Below, one piece after another: positions 48,784 to 59,971 of a stretch of DNA of 64,000 nucleotides (its first letter is position 1; the number at the start of each line of letters is the position of its first letter). The stretch is taken from positions 5,518,001 to 5,582,000 of the forward strand of contig JAQQWL010000011.1 in NCBI GenBank assembly GCA_038363925.1, in the 5' to 3' direction. Under the pieces are notes generated by a model. It saw nothing but the letters and a program-made list of their open reading frames with translations, did no database searches and was not told where the DNA came from. Both the position numbers and the translations under genes were made by a program. Source of the stretch: Apiospora phragmitis. Taxonomy: Eukaryota; Ascomycota; Sordariomycetes; Amphisphaeriales; Apiosporaceae.

Positions 48784-50351
48784 ATGGCGAGGGTGACGAC
48801 TGACTTTGGGGCTATAGCGGGAAGCTATCCATCGCCCCCGACTTATTATAGCTCCCCGAACCGGCGCAAGCCGTCCTTGGGTTCTTTGTACGAGCAAACA
48901 CAATCCATGTCGTCCTCATCGTCGCCTCAGGCGCAGTCTGGTCATGGCAACGGTCAGGACAAAAGCCCGTTATCGTCATTGAATCTGGGCTTCCTGAAGA
49001 CTTTGTCAGAGAAGCGGACGACGAGGGACGGTCAACCTGCAAAGCGTCGAGGGCCGAAGCCGGACAGCAAGCCTGCTCTTACACGACGACAAGAGTTGAA
49101 CAGGCAGGCCCAAAGGTAATTCTGCATGTCACCTACACCTTTCCGCACCTGAATCCCTTGTCCTGTTGCCGTGGTAGGAACTTTGCTGATTCCCAGCCGC
49201 AGAACACACCGAGAGCGGAAAGAGTTATACATTAAAGCTCTCGAGGATGAGGTTTTACGCCTGAAGGAAATCTACTCCAATGTGTCGCAGGACAAAGACA
49301 AGCTAGCGGAAGAGAACAAGCAGCTCAAAGGCCTCCTGAACCAGAATGGCATTCCGATGGCCTCGCCCGGCCGAATGGACGACGTAATCAGTAACCCAAG
49401 CCTTGGCTATACTTCGAGTGCCAGCATGTCCGGTGGCAGCTATGCACCCGGATCTGCGACGACCTACACCCCGCCGTTAACGTCGCAGTCCATACCACTG
49501 TCGGCGTCTTCACAGGGGATGCCGCACTACCAGCCACAGCATTCGCACCACGGGCGGAGTACGAGCCAGCAACATGCCCAGCAGCAGCACGGCCGTGTTG
49601 ATTACGACCAAGTTGGCGTAGATTTCGTTTTAACGTACGAGAGCCCCGTTGACCCTTCGAAGGCATACATGTCACCACCCCCTCATTGACGAGGGTATCC
49701 CTGAAAGCACCCTCCCCCCTGCGCTGCGCCCCTCTCCGTGCCAAATGGTGAGAGCGCGACAAAACGCCCTCCCATTGCTTGGTCTTGATATGTGTAGCTA
49801 ATTGCCGCCTTGGGGAGGAGTTGTAGTCTCGAGAGGCCATGTATGGATCACATGCCCTACCTAGTAGACAGGGCACGGGACGGCACGGGCGAACCCTGTG
49901 GCCATACGCTCATGGCCAGCTGCCCACCCGAACCGGTTGACAAGCTGACCAACGAGATACCCTTCGGGTATAGCCACACGCGCTCTGAAGAGGGCAAGTC
50001 GGGCCAGCGCACGTGGGAACTCTCCAAGGGTGACTTGGCGACACTGCTGGACTTAAGTCAAAAGCTCGACCTGGACGGCGAGATCACACCCGTCATGGCG
50101 TGGGGCATGATTCTGGCGCATCCTAGGCTATCGGAAATAAGACCTGAAGAGTTTCGCAAATTGGCGGACGAGCTTAAAGGCAAGGTTCGGTGTTACGGGT
50201 AGGCTCACCCCTTTTTTTCCTTCCTCGACTCTTAACACAGCAGATATCACTAACCACTCTTTCGCACAGCTTTGGAGCGGTTATGGAGGAATTTGAGGTT
50301 CGAGATGCGCTCAACGCGGTGCTGAGCACCAAACCGGAGTATGTTTACTGA
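48784..50351 (+). CDS. bZIP transcription factor with conserved C-terminal domain
   Basis: Nuclear DNA-binding regulator. Exons are 48784-49115, 49203-49634, 49827-50198 and 50270-50351, 405 aa. All phases agree. The basic region runs across intron 1: RRQELNRQAQR joins RTHRERKELYIKALE. NxxAQxxxRxR fits the Yap/AP-1-like fungal class. A leucine-zipper coiled coil follows (about residues 120-155: LEDEVLRLKEIY, LAEENKQLKGLL). The middle is Ser/Gln/His-rich. Intron 2 is 192 nt and removes an in-frame stop; it joins VDFVLT to LERPCMDHMPYLV. The C-terminal 140 residues contain EPCGHTLMASCPP, WELSKGDLATLLDLSQKLDL and EITPVMAWGMIL, a domain seen in fungal bZIP proteins. Its Cys residues could be redox-sensitive (inference). 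The specific regulon is unknown. Confidence 0.86.
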
Positions 50352-51093
50352 GTTGTTTAACATTTTCAAGTTATGAGAGCGTCTTGGCACCTCCTGTCGC
50401 CTCTGCCCCTTTAACCTGACCGTCATACAGGCTAGCGAGCTACATGTAATTGTGATTTGATTTGATATTATATAATATATGAATTACACGATTGTTTCAG
50501 TATGGCAATGGCCGCCCATCATAGTCTCATTATGTAAGTGTGTACTCTGGCCGGTTGCTACCGTCTTAATAAGCTTGAGATTATTCAGTATCATTAACTG
50601 GCATTGTCACATTCTCGAGGCCTGCAGATAGACCGAGTAAAGACCAACTACCTAAGTACTGCGATTAGAAAAGTGTGTAAACACCATATGTTACTTGACT
50701 TGATGCCTGTGGTCGTGAGCGAACATGGAATCGAGCCTCAGCACTCCACCAGACGCAGGTGTTCATGTTTATTTAGGTTCCTGTACCTGAGGTACCTAGC
50801 CTACAGAGGAGTGTCACTTTTTTTTAATGGTGCCCCACCTTCCTGCTGCCTCGTGCTGAGTCGTCCTCTCCCCTCCCACTCCCACTTGCACTCACCCCAC
50901 CAAAATTGAAAGTGCGAAATTCGAGGCGCCCGCAACATTTTCTCTGGGTCAAGAGTCAACCTCCCGATCGACCGCACTCTGGAAACGACGGCCGAAAACT
51001 GCTAGAACCTTCACAACCACTGCACGGCCTGAAGGAAAATAACCATATTGTTTGTCTGTACTTCTCTCTTCTTTCCACAGCTGAGATTCCAAC
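50352..51093. other. Intergenic region, eIF3d promoter
   Basis: 742 bp. AT-rich 3' flank of the bZIP gene (near 50455-50490), then the upstream region of the eIF3d gene with CT-rich DNA at 51055-51080. No gene seen. Confidence 0.55.
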
Positions 51094-52960
51094 ATGACAT
51101 CCTCTTTGGCCGACTTGATCGCGGCCCTTCCCGCCGAGGATGGATGGGGCCCGCCCACTGTCACAGAGACGACTCTGAACGGCGTTCCTTACGCTCCCTT
51201 CTCCAAAGGCGACAAGCTGGGTCGCATGGCCGATTGGACAACCGACAGCAAGAGCGAGCGCGGTGGCCGGCAGCAGTACAACAGGAATTACAGAGGTATG
51301 CTCAACACCACTGAAATCTTATCAGCACGCACACAAGCAAAAATCGCCAGACTGCTAGTAATCCATTCATTGCTGACACAACCCTGGCATTAGACCAACA
51401 GATCTACGGTGCTGGAACCGCTGCCATCTTCACGGCCCCGGTCGCCGAAGCCGACGAGGCATCCTTCTCCGTCGTCAGCAGAGAGCCCACCAAGACTCGA
51501 TACGGCCGTGGCGCCATCTTCACCCGAGGTGGCCGTGGAGCGCGTGGCGCTCAGCAGGGCGCTCGGGGTGGCCGTGCTCAGCTTGGACGAGGTGGACGAG
51601 GTGGCCAAGGTGGCTACGACAACTACAGTAACCGTGGCCGGGGCAACGCCAATAGGGGTGGTAGACGCTTTGGCTGGAAGGACTACGACAAGCCGCAGCG
51701 AAATCGAGATGCCAGCATCAACATCAAGGCAGACTGGAAGCTGCTGGAAGAGATCGACTTCAACCGACTCGCCAAGCTGAACCTTGACGCCGACGAGGGC
51801 GATGATGTGGACAACTACGGTTTCCTCTACTACTACGACCGGTCGTTCGACAAGGCCCCTGTCAAGGCTACTGAGAGGAGACTTACTGCTCTCGACCGTG
51901 CCACATATAATGTTACGACTTCGTCCGACCCCGTCATCCAGGAGCTTGCAGAGAAGGATGAGGCCACCATCTTTGCTACCGACAGCATTCTGTCCATGCT
52001 GATGTGCTCGCCTCGCTCTGTTTACCCCTGGGACATTGTTATTGTGCGACAGGGCAACAAGATCTTCCTCGACAAGCGTGACAGCGCCGCGCTTGACATG
52101 GTGACGGTCAACGAGAACGCAGCCGACGCCCCTCTTGAGGAGGGCAGTAAGGAGGGCATCAACCACCCCATTGCTCTTGCTGAGGAAGCTACCTATATCA
52201 ACCACAACTTCGCCAACCAGGTTGTGCTGGAGAACGAGTCCCAGCGAGTGGAGATGGCGCATGAGAACCCCTTCTACAACGCCTCGGAAGAGACGGAGCC
52301 CCCGGCCAGCAAGACCTACAAGTACCGCAAGTTCGACCTCTCCCTTAACGAGGAGGAGCCGATGTACCTGGTTGTGCGAACTGAGCTAGATGCTGTGCAA
52401 AAGAACGCCATCAGCGGAGAGGATCAGTACGTGACGGTCAAGGCGCTCAACGAGTTCGACAACAAGGCGCAAGGTAGCGGCGGCGCTTTGGACTGGAGAA
52501 GCAAGCTGGCTACCCAGCGCGGTGCCGTTGTGGCCACCGAGATGAAGAACAACAGCGTCAAGCTCGCCCGATGGACGGTGCAGAGCATCTTGGCCAAGGC
52601 TGACGTTATGAAGATTGGGTAAGTTGATCCGATGGCCCGTCCCTATGTATGCAGGCTTACTGACGACGCAAACAGATTCGTATCTCGTGCCAGCCCCAAG
52701 ACCAACGACAAGCACGTCATCCTGGGTGTTATCGGCTGGAAGCCTCGCGACTTTGCCAACCAGATGAACCTGTCGCTATCCAACGGTTGGGCATTGTCCG
52801 TACTATTGCGGACATGTGCCTCAAGCGCGAGGAGGGCAAGTTCGTACTGGTCAAGGACCCCAACAAGTCGATCCTGCGACTGTACGAGGTTCCGGCTGGA
52901 AGCTTTGATGATGATGACGAGGTCGAGGAGGTCGCTGAGGCTGCCGATGCTGACGAGTAG
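51094..52960 (+). CDS. Translation initiation factor eIF3 subunit D
   Basis: Subunit of eIF3. The family member eIF3d binds the mRNA 5' cap and is called Moe1 in fission yeast. Exons are 51094-51295, 51394-52618 and 52676-52960, about 570 aa. The N-terminus has [20 protein letters not shown] and [15 protein letters not shown]. An Arg/Gly-rich linker follows ([19 protein letters not shown]). The core has [80 protein letters not shown] and [16 protein letters not shown]. The C-terminus is acidic. In exon 3 the GGG at 52789-52791 is one base short; with GGGG the frame passes from LSNGW into [16 protein letters not shown]. Without it the C-terminal 60 residues are lost. A sequence error is most likely because eIF3d is highly conserved. 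Confidence 0.93.
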
Positions 52961-53652
52961 ATAGAATAGTTCTCTTGACTTCAGGGAGAATTATCCAATC
53001 GGCGTTTGTATAACAGCACGAGGTTTATGACATGACAAGCAAAAAAGCATAGGTAGTCTTACTTTCGGCAAGAGACGAAGAAATGAAGTATTGAAGAATT
53101 CGATATGAACTCCTAACCTGAGACGGTGATCCAAATCTGCCGGCTCTCGGGCAAACTACTTCAGATAATCTCGCCGGCAAGTACCTATCCAAGGTCCAAC
53201 CTAAAGTGTACGTACATGTCGATAATGCTGTGGTGCGAGGGCACTGCAAAGCAAGACTTGTAAGTCAACGCCCGAGTGTTGAGATATCGCAGAGTAGGTA
53301 GGTACTACTATGTACATAGCTATGGATGTGCAGTGCCTCTGTGATGGTAGTCGAGTCGCCACATGGGTGTGAGCGAAGTGGTACGATGCGATCCCATTTA
53401 ATAAATAAAAGATTGCATGTGCTTTGAATGCTGCCCACGAAACCCCACCATGACGAAGCGAGAAGTGCCCCGCGATCCTCCCGTTCCGGCGTTTCAATAA
53501 TTTCAGATTTACTTTTCATCCATTTCAAGAGTCAGGCTTGAATCGGGCGATATACTGGACCTTGAGGGTTTACGCATGTACTACTTGTCTTTTGACCTCT
53601 TTATTCACCCTCTCACCAACTACCCAGGCAACCATCGTGAAATCCTCCAGCC
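52961..53652. other. Intergenic region, no gene seen
   Basis: 692 bp between two plus-strand genes. It holds the eIF3d 3' flank and the epimerase promoter. No conserved ORF. Confidence 0.6.
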
Positions 53653-54791
53653 ATGGCTCCCAAGGCAATCATAGCTCCATCCATTCTCTCGGCTGACTTT
53701 GCTCAGCTGGGTGCCGACTGTGTGAGGACTATGGAACAGGGCGCAGATTGGTTGCATGTAGACATCATGTAAGTATGGATAATAAGGGCCGCGAGGCTGA
53801 GCTTGGAGCTACATAGCTACGTAGCCCAGGTAGCTAGAAAGGGTGGAAAGGGCAAGGGCGGGCAGGAGGAGTAGTAGAGATACCTGCTGCTGCTGCTGCT
53901 ACTGCTGCTGCTCTTTCGTGATATCTCATATGCCATTCGTTGACCTGAGTGTCTCCTCGGCTGACCATCCGCCAATCCGGTACTAGGGACGGCCACTTCG
54001 TACCTAACATCACCTTCGGCGCGCCCGTCGTCGCCAAGGTCCGGAAGCACGTCGAGCCCCCGAGCGGCAAGTACGGGCGCGGCACCTTCGACTGCCACAT
54101 GATGATCGCCGAGCCCAAGAAGTGGGTCAAGGAGTTCAAGAATGCCGGCTGCGACCTGTACTGCTTCCACTACGAGGCCGCCTTCTCCTCCGCCGCCGAG
54201 AGCCCCGAGGCCAAGTCGGACCGGACCACCAACCCCAAGGAGCTCATCCGCTACATCCACGACTGCGGCCTCCTCGCCGGCATCGCCCTAAAGCCCGCGA
54301 CGGGCGTCGACGTCCTCAACGAGATCCTCGAGAACCCCGACGAGAAAGAGAGACCCGATGTAAGAGACAGGCCTATTATATTTCCCCGTCCCCATGCTCC
54401 CCCCACCCCTTTTCCATATTCCGACCCTCTGTACTTGATTTGCGTCGACCTAGCATTTGATCACACACCCCTATACACGACTATATACAGGAGAAGCTAA
54501 TGCGGAGCGCGACCCCGACAATAGATGGTCCTGATCATGACGGTCGAGCCCGGCTTCGGCGGACAGAAGTTCATGGCGTCGGAGCTGCCCAAGGTCCAGG
54601 CCCTGCGCGAGAAGTATCCGAACCTTAACATCGAAGTCGACGGCGGGCTGGGCCCCGGCACCATCGACCAGGCCGCCGACGCGGGCGCCAACGTCATCGT
54701 GGCCGGCAGCGCCGTCTTCGGCGCCAAGGACCCCTCCGAGGTCATCTCGCTGCTGCGGGACACCGTCAACAAACGATCGTCGTCAGCTTGA
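53653..54791 (+). CDS. RPE1: Ribulose-phosphate 3-epimerase
   Basis: Cytosolic enzyme of the pentose phosphate pathway that interconverts D-ribulose 5-phosphate and D-xylulose 5-phosphate. Exons are 53653-53768, 53987-54359 and 54525-54791, 251 aa, all in phase. The TIM-barrel signatures are [22 protein letters not shown] joined to [11 protein letters not shown] (metal-binding His and Asp), [47 protein letters not shown] and [20 protein letters not shown]. Intron 1 (218 nt) contains an imperfect CTG run near 53884-53911. Intron 2 ends at CAATAG directly before ATGGTC, and an alternative acceptor exists about 34 nt upstream at ATACAG, but it would not keep [10 protein letters not shown] in frame. 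The third exon is GC-rich with strong codon bias, as expected for a highly expressed gene. Identity is certain. Confidence 0.96.
53884..53911. repeat. Imperfect (CTG)n run inside RPE1 intron 1
   Basis: About nine CTG units with one CTA interruption, lying wholly in the intron. Confidence 0.8.
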
Positions 54792-55322
54792 CTTGGGGGT
54801 TTGGAGAAATTGTAGCCGCATCCGAGCTACATTAGAGTAGGCACTGCGCCAAAGCAGCTACACAGGATGTGGCTGAACGAATAAAAATAAAAATGCTTGT
54901 AATTAGCAGGCGCGCTTGAGCGTCGACACCGTATGCAGAGTTATGAAATGACAAATGGTGAACATGTATTCCAGGATCTCGGTCAAGATGATGTGGGAAG
55001 GCAAGTTGGACGAAAATGCAACAATGCGCTGACCCTCGCGGGCATTCTACTACGTGTTTATCCATATACAACAACACAGAGAGAAGGCCTTGAGGTATCG
55101 TTATGAATTGGTTTGGGCCAAGATAAGGAGGGTCGGTCAAAAATATACGAGCTACCCCTTTTTGACCCTCTGATGCTGCAGATCAAGAATAGGGGTAGCT
55201 CGTATATTTATTTGGGACGGACTTCAAGATGGCCAGGAGGTGATACATATCATTGCCGGATCATTCTTCATTATGGTCATCGCTACTCGAACCCCATTTT
55301 CGCCCTAGAAAGCTGTCCTGAC
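54792..55322. other. Convergent intergenic region, RPE1 / prolyl hydroxylase
   Basis: 531 bp between two 3' ends. It contains the perfect 19-bp inverted repeat at 55141-55209, reported separately. No gene seen. Confidence 0.65.
55141..55209. repeat. Perfect 19-bp inverted repeat, 31-nt loop
   Basis: AAATATACGAGCTACCCCT at 55141-55159 is exactly complementary to 55191-55209. The loop is 55160-55190. A second, overlapping pairing exists: TTTTTGACCCTC at 55159-55170 pairs with 55128-55143 apart from a 4-nt GGTC bulge. It lies between convergent genes, so a bidirectional termination or 3'-end role is possible, but a small mobile-element remnant is equally possible. Confidence 0.8.
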
Positions 55323-57375
55323 CTAATCTGATTCGCTTTCCGCTGAGGGTGAGAACCCGTTCCACTCCTCCTCGGTATCCTCGCCGATCTGTGCGTTGGG
55401 ATCCTCCGCCTTTTTCTTGTTTTCTTCCTCGTCTTCCTCGTCATCATCATCATCATCATCCTGCTCTTCTATATCCAGGGTCCCCGAGATATCCCAGCGA
55501 TCGCCCGGCGCGTTGCGACTCACGTACTTGACGAACTTCAGGGTGCCGCTGTCACGCAGCACGATGGTCATCTTGTTCCACGCAGCCGCCTGGAAGAACA
55601 GGATGTTGTCGTCATCGCCGCTCGACTTGTAGACGGCGGCGTCCTCGGCACTATCGTCGTCGCCGGCCATGTAGACTTCGTGACCGCCTACTTCCTCTGG
55701 CTCCTTGGGCTCCTCTTCCTCCTTGCCCTTCTTTTTTGTTCTTGCCCTTGGACTTTCCTTTGGACTTGGCGGGGGCCTCGGCCTCCTCCTCCTGCTCTTC
55801 GTCTGCCTCGTCGCCCCAGCCTTTCGTCGGGGTGATCCCCAAGTTGATCTCAAGTCGCGGCTTGCCCTCGTGACCAGTGGCCAGAGTGTAGTCCTTGCCA
55901 CGTCGGAACCGGCGGGCAATGAAGTCGTGGTTTTCGATGGTGCTGCTGGTCGCCATCTGGAGCCAACGACGGAACTGCGGGCTGGGCAGGAAGTCGTCAA
56001 GCAGTTCTTGCAGCGGGGACTTCTCCTTGGGTGCCTTCTTGTTGCTCTTCGAGGAAGACTTCAAGGGATTCAAGTAGAGGAAGCGGTGCTTGTGTGGCGG
56101 CTTGGCGACCTTCCATGGGCCCTTCTCGATCTCCGAGCTGGCTTCGGGCAAAGCCTCCTTCTCCGCCGCAGTGACATACTCATGTAAACGTGCGCCGAAC
56201 TTCTTGCCAAGAATATCCCCAAGCGTAATGCTGGACTCCTCGTCGAACTGTTCCTGAATCTGTTCGAGGGTGTCCGGCGTGAGGTATGTCGGCGCCATGT
56301 ACTTGAGGAGAAACTCCAGGTCGTCCTCGTTGAACTCTTCAGACGAGTCTGTTTGCTTGATAGCGACTGGTTGCGCTTGCGGCGTGTCGTATTGGTCCGG
56401 GTTGCCTTGGAGCTGCATCAAGCTGCTGTTTGCCGCCGCCTTCTCCTCGGCACCCTCGACGTATCCATCCTCGCCAGGCTGCGGAATGTGGAACCAGCCA
56501 CTGATGGCCATGCGAACCCGGCCGCCTTGCTTCTTGAGCTGCTTGGGGTTCTCGGCGTGGTAGACCTCCTCGACGTCGTGGAAACTCTCGCCCGGTTGGA
56601 CGGCGAAGAAGCTGAGCTGGTTCCAGGCAGGAGGAATGACCTTGCTCACATCGGCTGCCGGCGTCTTCGCAGTCTGGCCATCTTTTCCTTCTCTATCAAC
56701 GACGGGGAAGAGACGCAGTGCGCCACCCCATTCTGGCTTCCACGGGATATCAGGATCGACAAGATATAGAATGAAGCTGACCTTCCTGCTACCGATGACG
56801 TCGTCGTGGCAGAGCAGAAATGAACCTGCGGTGTAGACATTGATAGCCAGATCGGTCTTCCTGCCACTCAGGGGGCCGCAACCAGTGATATGCGACACAT
56901 AGTCTCGGAATTGCTGAGAGTACATGGCATCGCGGAGGGCCAGTAGCGATGGCAGTTTGGAGAGTGCTTCGTCTTCAAGCCCGTCGAGGTTCGCCAGGTC
57001 GCCGGATTGGTGGATCTTGTAGATATCTGTTTCCTTGGGCGTGAAGGAGACGTTCTCCTTGATCTCGTCGCGCACGGCGCGCAACAGCTTGTCGTCGACT
57101 AGGTCGTGGATGACGGCATGCTTGTATGGCGACGACTGGGCGTACTCGTCCGTGTATTGCTGGAGAACCTTCTTGTCGAGCAGACCTTTCCTGAACCTGG
57201 AATTGACTACTTCGGGGCTGAAGGGCTTGGCTGCAAAGGAGTCGGGTTAGCTTCCTGTAATAATACTCGAGACCAGGCGGGCGCAATCGGAGGTGGAGTG
57301 GTGCGACTTACAAGTCTTGGACTTCTTCTTGGTGGGTTTCTGGACGGCGCCTTGGGCTTCGGCTTTGCGCTTCAT
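55323..57375 (-). CDS. Prolyl 3,4-dihydroxylase Tpa1/Ofd1 (2OG-Fe(II) oxygenase)
   Basis: Oxygenase that hydroxylates a proline of ribosomal protein uS12 (Rps23) in the Tpa1/Ofd1/OGFOD1 family. In fission yeast it also links oxygen to sterol-factor turnover. Exons are 57375-57312 and 57230-55323, about 656 aa. MKRKAEAQ and a Lys-rich start suggest nuclear import. The catalytic double-stranded beta-helix has INVYTAGSFLLCHDDVIGSR (HxD iron ligands), FILYLVDPDIPW, FFAVQPGESFHDVEEVYHAE (distal His) and GRVRMAISGWFH (Arg for 2-oxoglutarate). A second, degenerate C-terminal domain follows (FLLKYMAPTYLTPDTLEQIQ, DFLPSPQFRRWLQMATSS). The acidic tail, with VGGHEVYMAGDDD and WDISGTLDIEEQ, completes it. 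An A-run (T6 at 55732-55737) is one base long and would truncate the tail. It diverges from the PLP-enzyme gene. Confidence 0.92.
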
Positions 57376-58242
57376 GGTGAGAAGAATGGTCAATTGATAT
57401 GGGAGGAGTTGAGCAGAGTGGCCTTGAACGAGAGTGAGGCAATTGATTGTATTTAAAGGCGGTTCTGCTCATACGATTTGGTTGCTCTAAGGAATCACCT
57501 TATCCCAGATCTTTTTCCCCAATCGAACGATGAAAGTGGCAGAAATCCGTCGCTTTTCTCACCGCCTGGCGATCACTCACTCACACACTCAGTCAACCTC
57601 AGAGTATCTTCTGTCAACCACCCACACAGGCTCTTGATAGGAGGAGTTTACCTACCTACATAACAATGCATAGTGAGAGGTAGGTAACGGTTTGATTCGA
57701 ATTGATGTGATTGATACATGGCTGCCAAGTCCCCCCGAAGCGCTTAACCTCTTCGAATCGGATTTTGGAGTCACCTGGCCATTATATCCCACCCGCACGC
57801 GGATATGCATGCTGCATATATGCGCTTGCCGTGTCATGAACGGATTTCATGCGTTGTTGCATCTCAGCGCCTGCTGATGTAGAATAGCAACTGGCTGGGG
57901 GCTGCTATTGCTATGCACTATCAAGAAAGTATCGGGATTGGGCGGACTCGAATCGGTCCACACTATGCGATGATGATATCGAGAAGCAGTAGCCCCACCC
58001 TCAAGGTTCGTTAGGCGGGGAAGACAGGAAAGTCACAGGTTGTCGACCACTTGAAATGGCTCACGCTCGAGTTGAGATCTGCTTCCGATACTAAAGCTAC
58101 TAGTTAAACCCATAAAGCTTCGCGGTAGCTGGTTCTTATCAGTCTTATATACTCACATATACACACACTCTCTCCCCTCTCTTCGTCTATACCTATAGAA
58201 CTAAGACAGCCAAAGCTCGTTCAAGGCTCGGGTATCATCACC
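57376..58242. promoter_or_regulatory. Divergent promoter region, Tpa1-like / PLP enzyme
   Basis: 867 bp between divergent start codons. A CT-rich stretch with a CACACACTC step (58150-58185) lies upstream of the plus-strand ATG. No factor sites are assigned. Confidence 0.5.
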
Positions 58243-59689
58243 ATGCCACAATTTGATGTCACTGCGGCGCGTTCCAAGTTCCCGGCTCTAAACCAGGACC
58301 AGGTCTTCTTCGATAATGCGGGCGGTAGTCAGACGCTGGGAACGGTCGTTGACTCGATCTGCCAGTACCTGACCAACAACAACGTCCAGCTAGGCGCCAC
58401 ATATCGTGTTGGTAAGCTTGCGACGGCTCGGTACAATGACGGGTTTGCCGCAGCAGCCAAGTATGTGAACGCCCAGGAGGATGAAATCGGTACGTCGTCC
58501 CCCCATCTTCTCTCCAAATCCGGACGAGTGTCTTAGTTGCACGAAACCGGGGGGATAGCCCCATAAGACAACAGTGAGCAGAGCTGATATCGACTATAGT
58601 CTTTGGCTCCTCGACGACACAGCTGTTCAGGAACCTCTCATATGCTCTGGAGTTCCAAGAGGGCGACGAGATCGTCATCTCGAGCATCGACCACGAGGCC
58701 AACATCGCGCCATGGGTGGACCTCGCCGCCCGGAACAAGCTGACGCTCAAGTGGTGGACGCCGGCCAAGTCGACGAACCCCAAGCTGCTCCCGTCGGACC
58801 TTGAGGGGCTCCTGACGCCCAAGACGCGGCTCGTGACCTGCACGCACGCCAGCAACATCCTGGGCACCATCACCGACGTCAAGGCCGTCGCCTCCACCGT
58901 GCACGCCAAGGTCCCCGAGGCCCTCATCTGCGTGGACGGCGTGGCCTACGCGCCGCACCGGCCGCTCGACCTGGCCGACCTCGGCGTCGACATCTACTGC
59001 TTCTCGTGGTACAAGGTCTACGGCCCGCACATCTCCATGATGTACGCGCGGCAGTCGACGGCCCAGCAGCCGCGGAACATGCGCAGCCTCGGCCACTTCT
59101 TCAAGAGCGGCGCCACGCTCGACGAGAAGCTGGGCCTCGCCGGCGCCAGCTACGAGCTGCTCCAGGCCGTGCCCCATGTTGTTGAGTATCTGGCAACGGC
59201 CGGTGGCGGCACCGGCTGGCCGGGCCTCATGGCCCACGAGCACGCGCTGCAAAAGACGCTGCTCGACTACCTCTCCTCCAAGCCTGATGTCTTCACTGTC
59301 CTCGGCGAGATGACGGCGGACCCCGCCGCGCGCGTCCCGACCGTCGCGTTCCTCGTTAAGGGGTGGAACGCCCAGGCCCTCGTGGAGACGGTCGAAAAGA
59401 CCACCAGCTTCGGGTTTCGATGGGGCGCCTTCTACTCGAATCGGCTGGCCTACGACCTGCTTGGCTTGGAGTCAGATGGTGTGGTCCGTATTAGCATGGT
59501 GCACTATAATACAGGTAAGTTCACCTCAATCCCTCCCCCATAACCCGCCTGGCCGACCCCTTTTCCCCGAACACATGAAGCACCTTGAGAGGACCCAAAA
59601 TTAAGAAGAAATACTAAATGGCCATGTGTCGTCTAGTGGAAGAGGTTAATGGCATTATTGCGGCTATAGAAAATGTTCTCTCGCAGTGA
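58243..59689 (+). CDS. Class V aminotransferase, cysteine-desulfurase-like PLP enzyme
   Basis: PLP-dependent fold-type I enzyme of the cysteine desulfurase/selenocysteine lyase-like group. Exons are 58243-58489, 58600-59514 and 59637-59689, 404 aa, in phase throughout. Motifs are FPALNQDQVFFDNAGGSQTL at the N-terminus, VFGSSTTQLFRNLSYAL, DEIVISSIDHEANIAPWV, LVTCTHASNILGTITDVKAV, ALICVDGVAYAPHRPLDLAD (PLP Asp), and YCFSWYKVYGPHISMMYAR with the Schiff-base Lys. C-terminal VVRISMVHYNT joins VEEVNGIIAAIENVL. The mobile Cys loop that marks true Nfs1-type desulfurases is not evident, so this is probably not the mitochondrial Fe-S enzyme. No transit peptide is seen. It may act on a cysteine- or amino-acid-like substrate in the cytosol. 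Exon 2 is strongly G/C-ending in codon use, unlike the flanking noncoding DNA. Confidence 0.85.
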
Positions 59690-59971
59690 GAATGGTACGG
59701 CATGCCCAATACGTATTACGTCGAATGCAAGTGTAACGAAGGTACTTTAGAATGTAATCATGATATCCTATATGAATAATGGCAGTTGCCAATGCAGATG
59801 CTACGCTTGACAAATGCAGATGATCTAAATCAAACCATATATCCATGGCATCGCTGTATCCAATCTTCAACAGCCCCGACTTGCCCTCCCACAACGCCGT
59901 ACGTGATGTATAGAAAACACCTAACTCCATGCTATAAATTGCCAACAAATAAAAACGCAGAGACTGACCGA
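59690..59971. other. Short convergent intergenic region
   Basis: 282 bp between the stop codons of the PLP enzyme and the endopolyphosphatase genes. No further feature. Confidence 0.6.
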
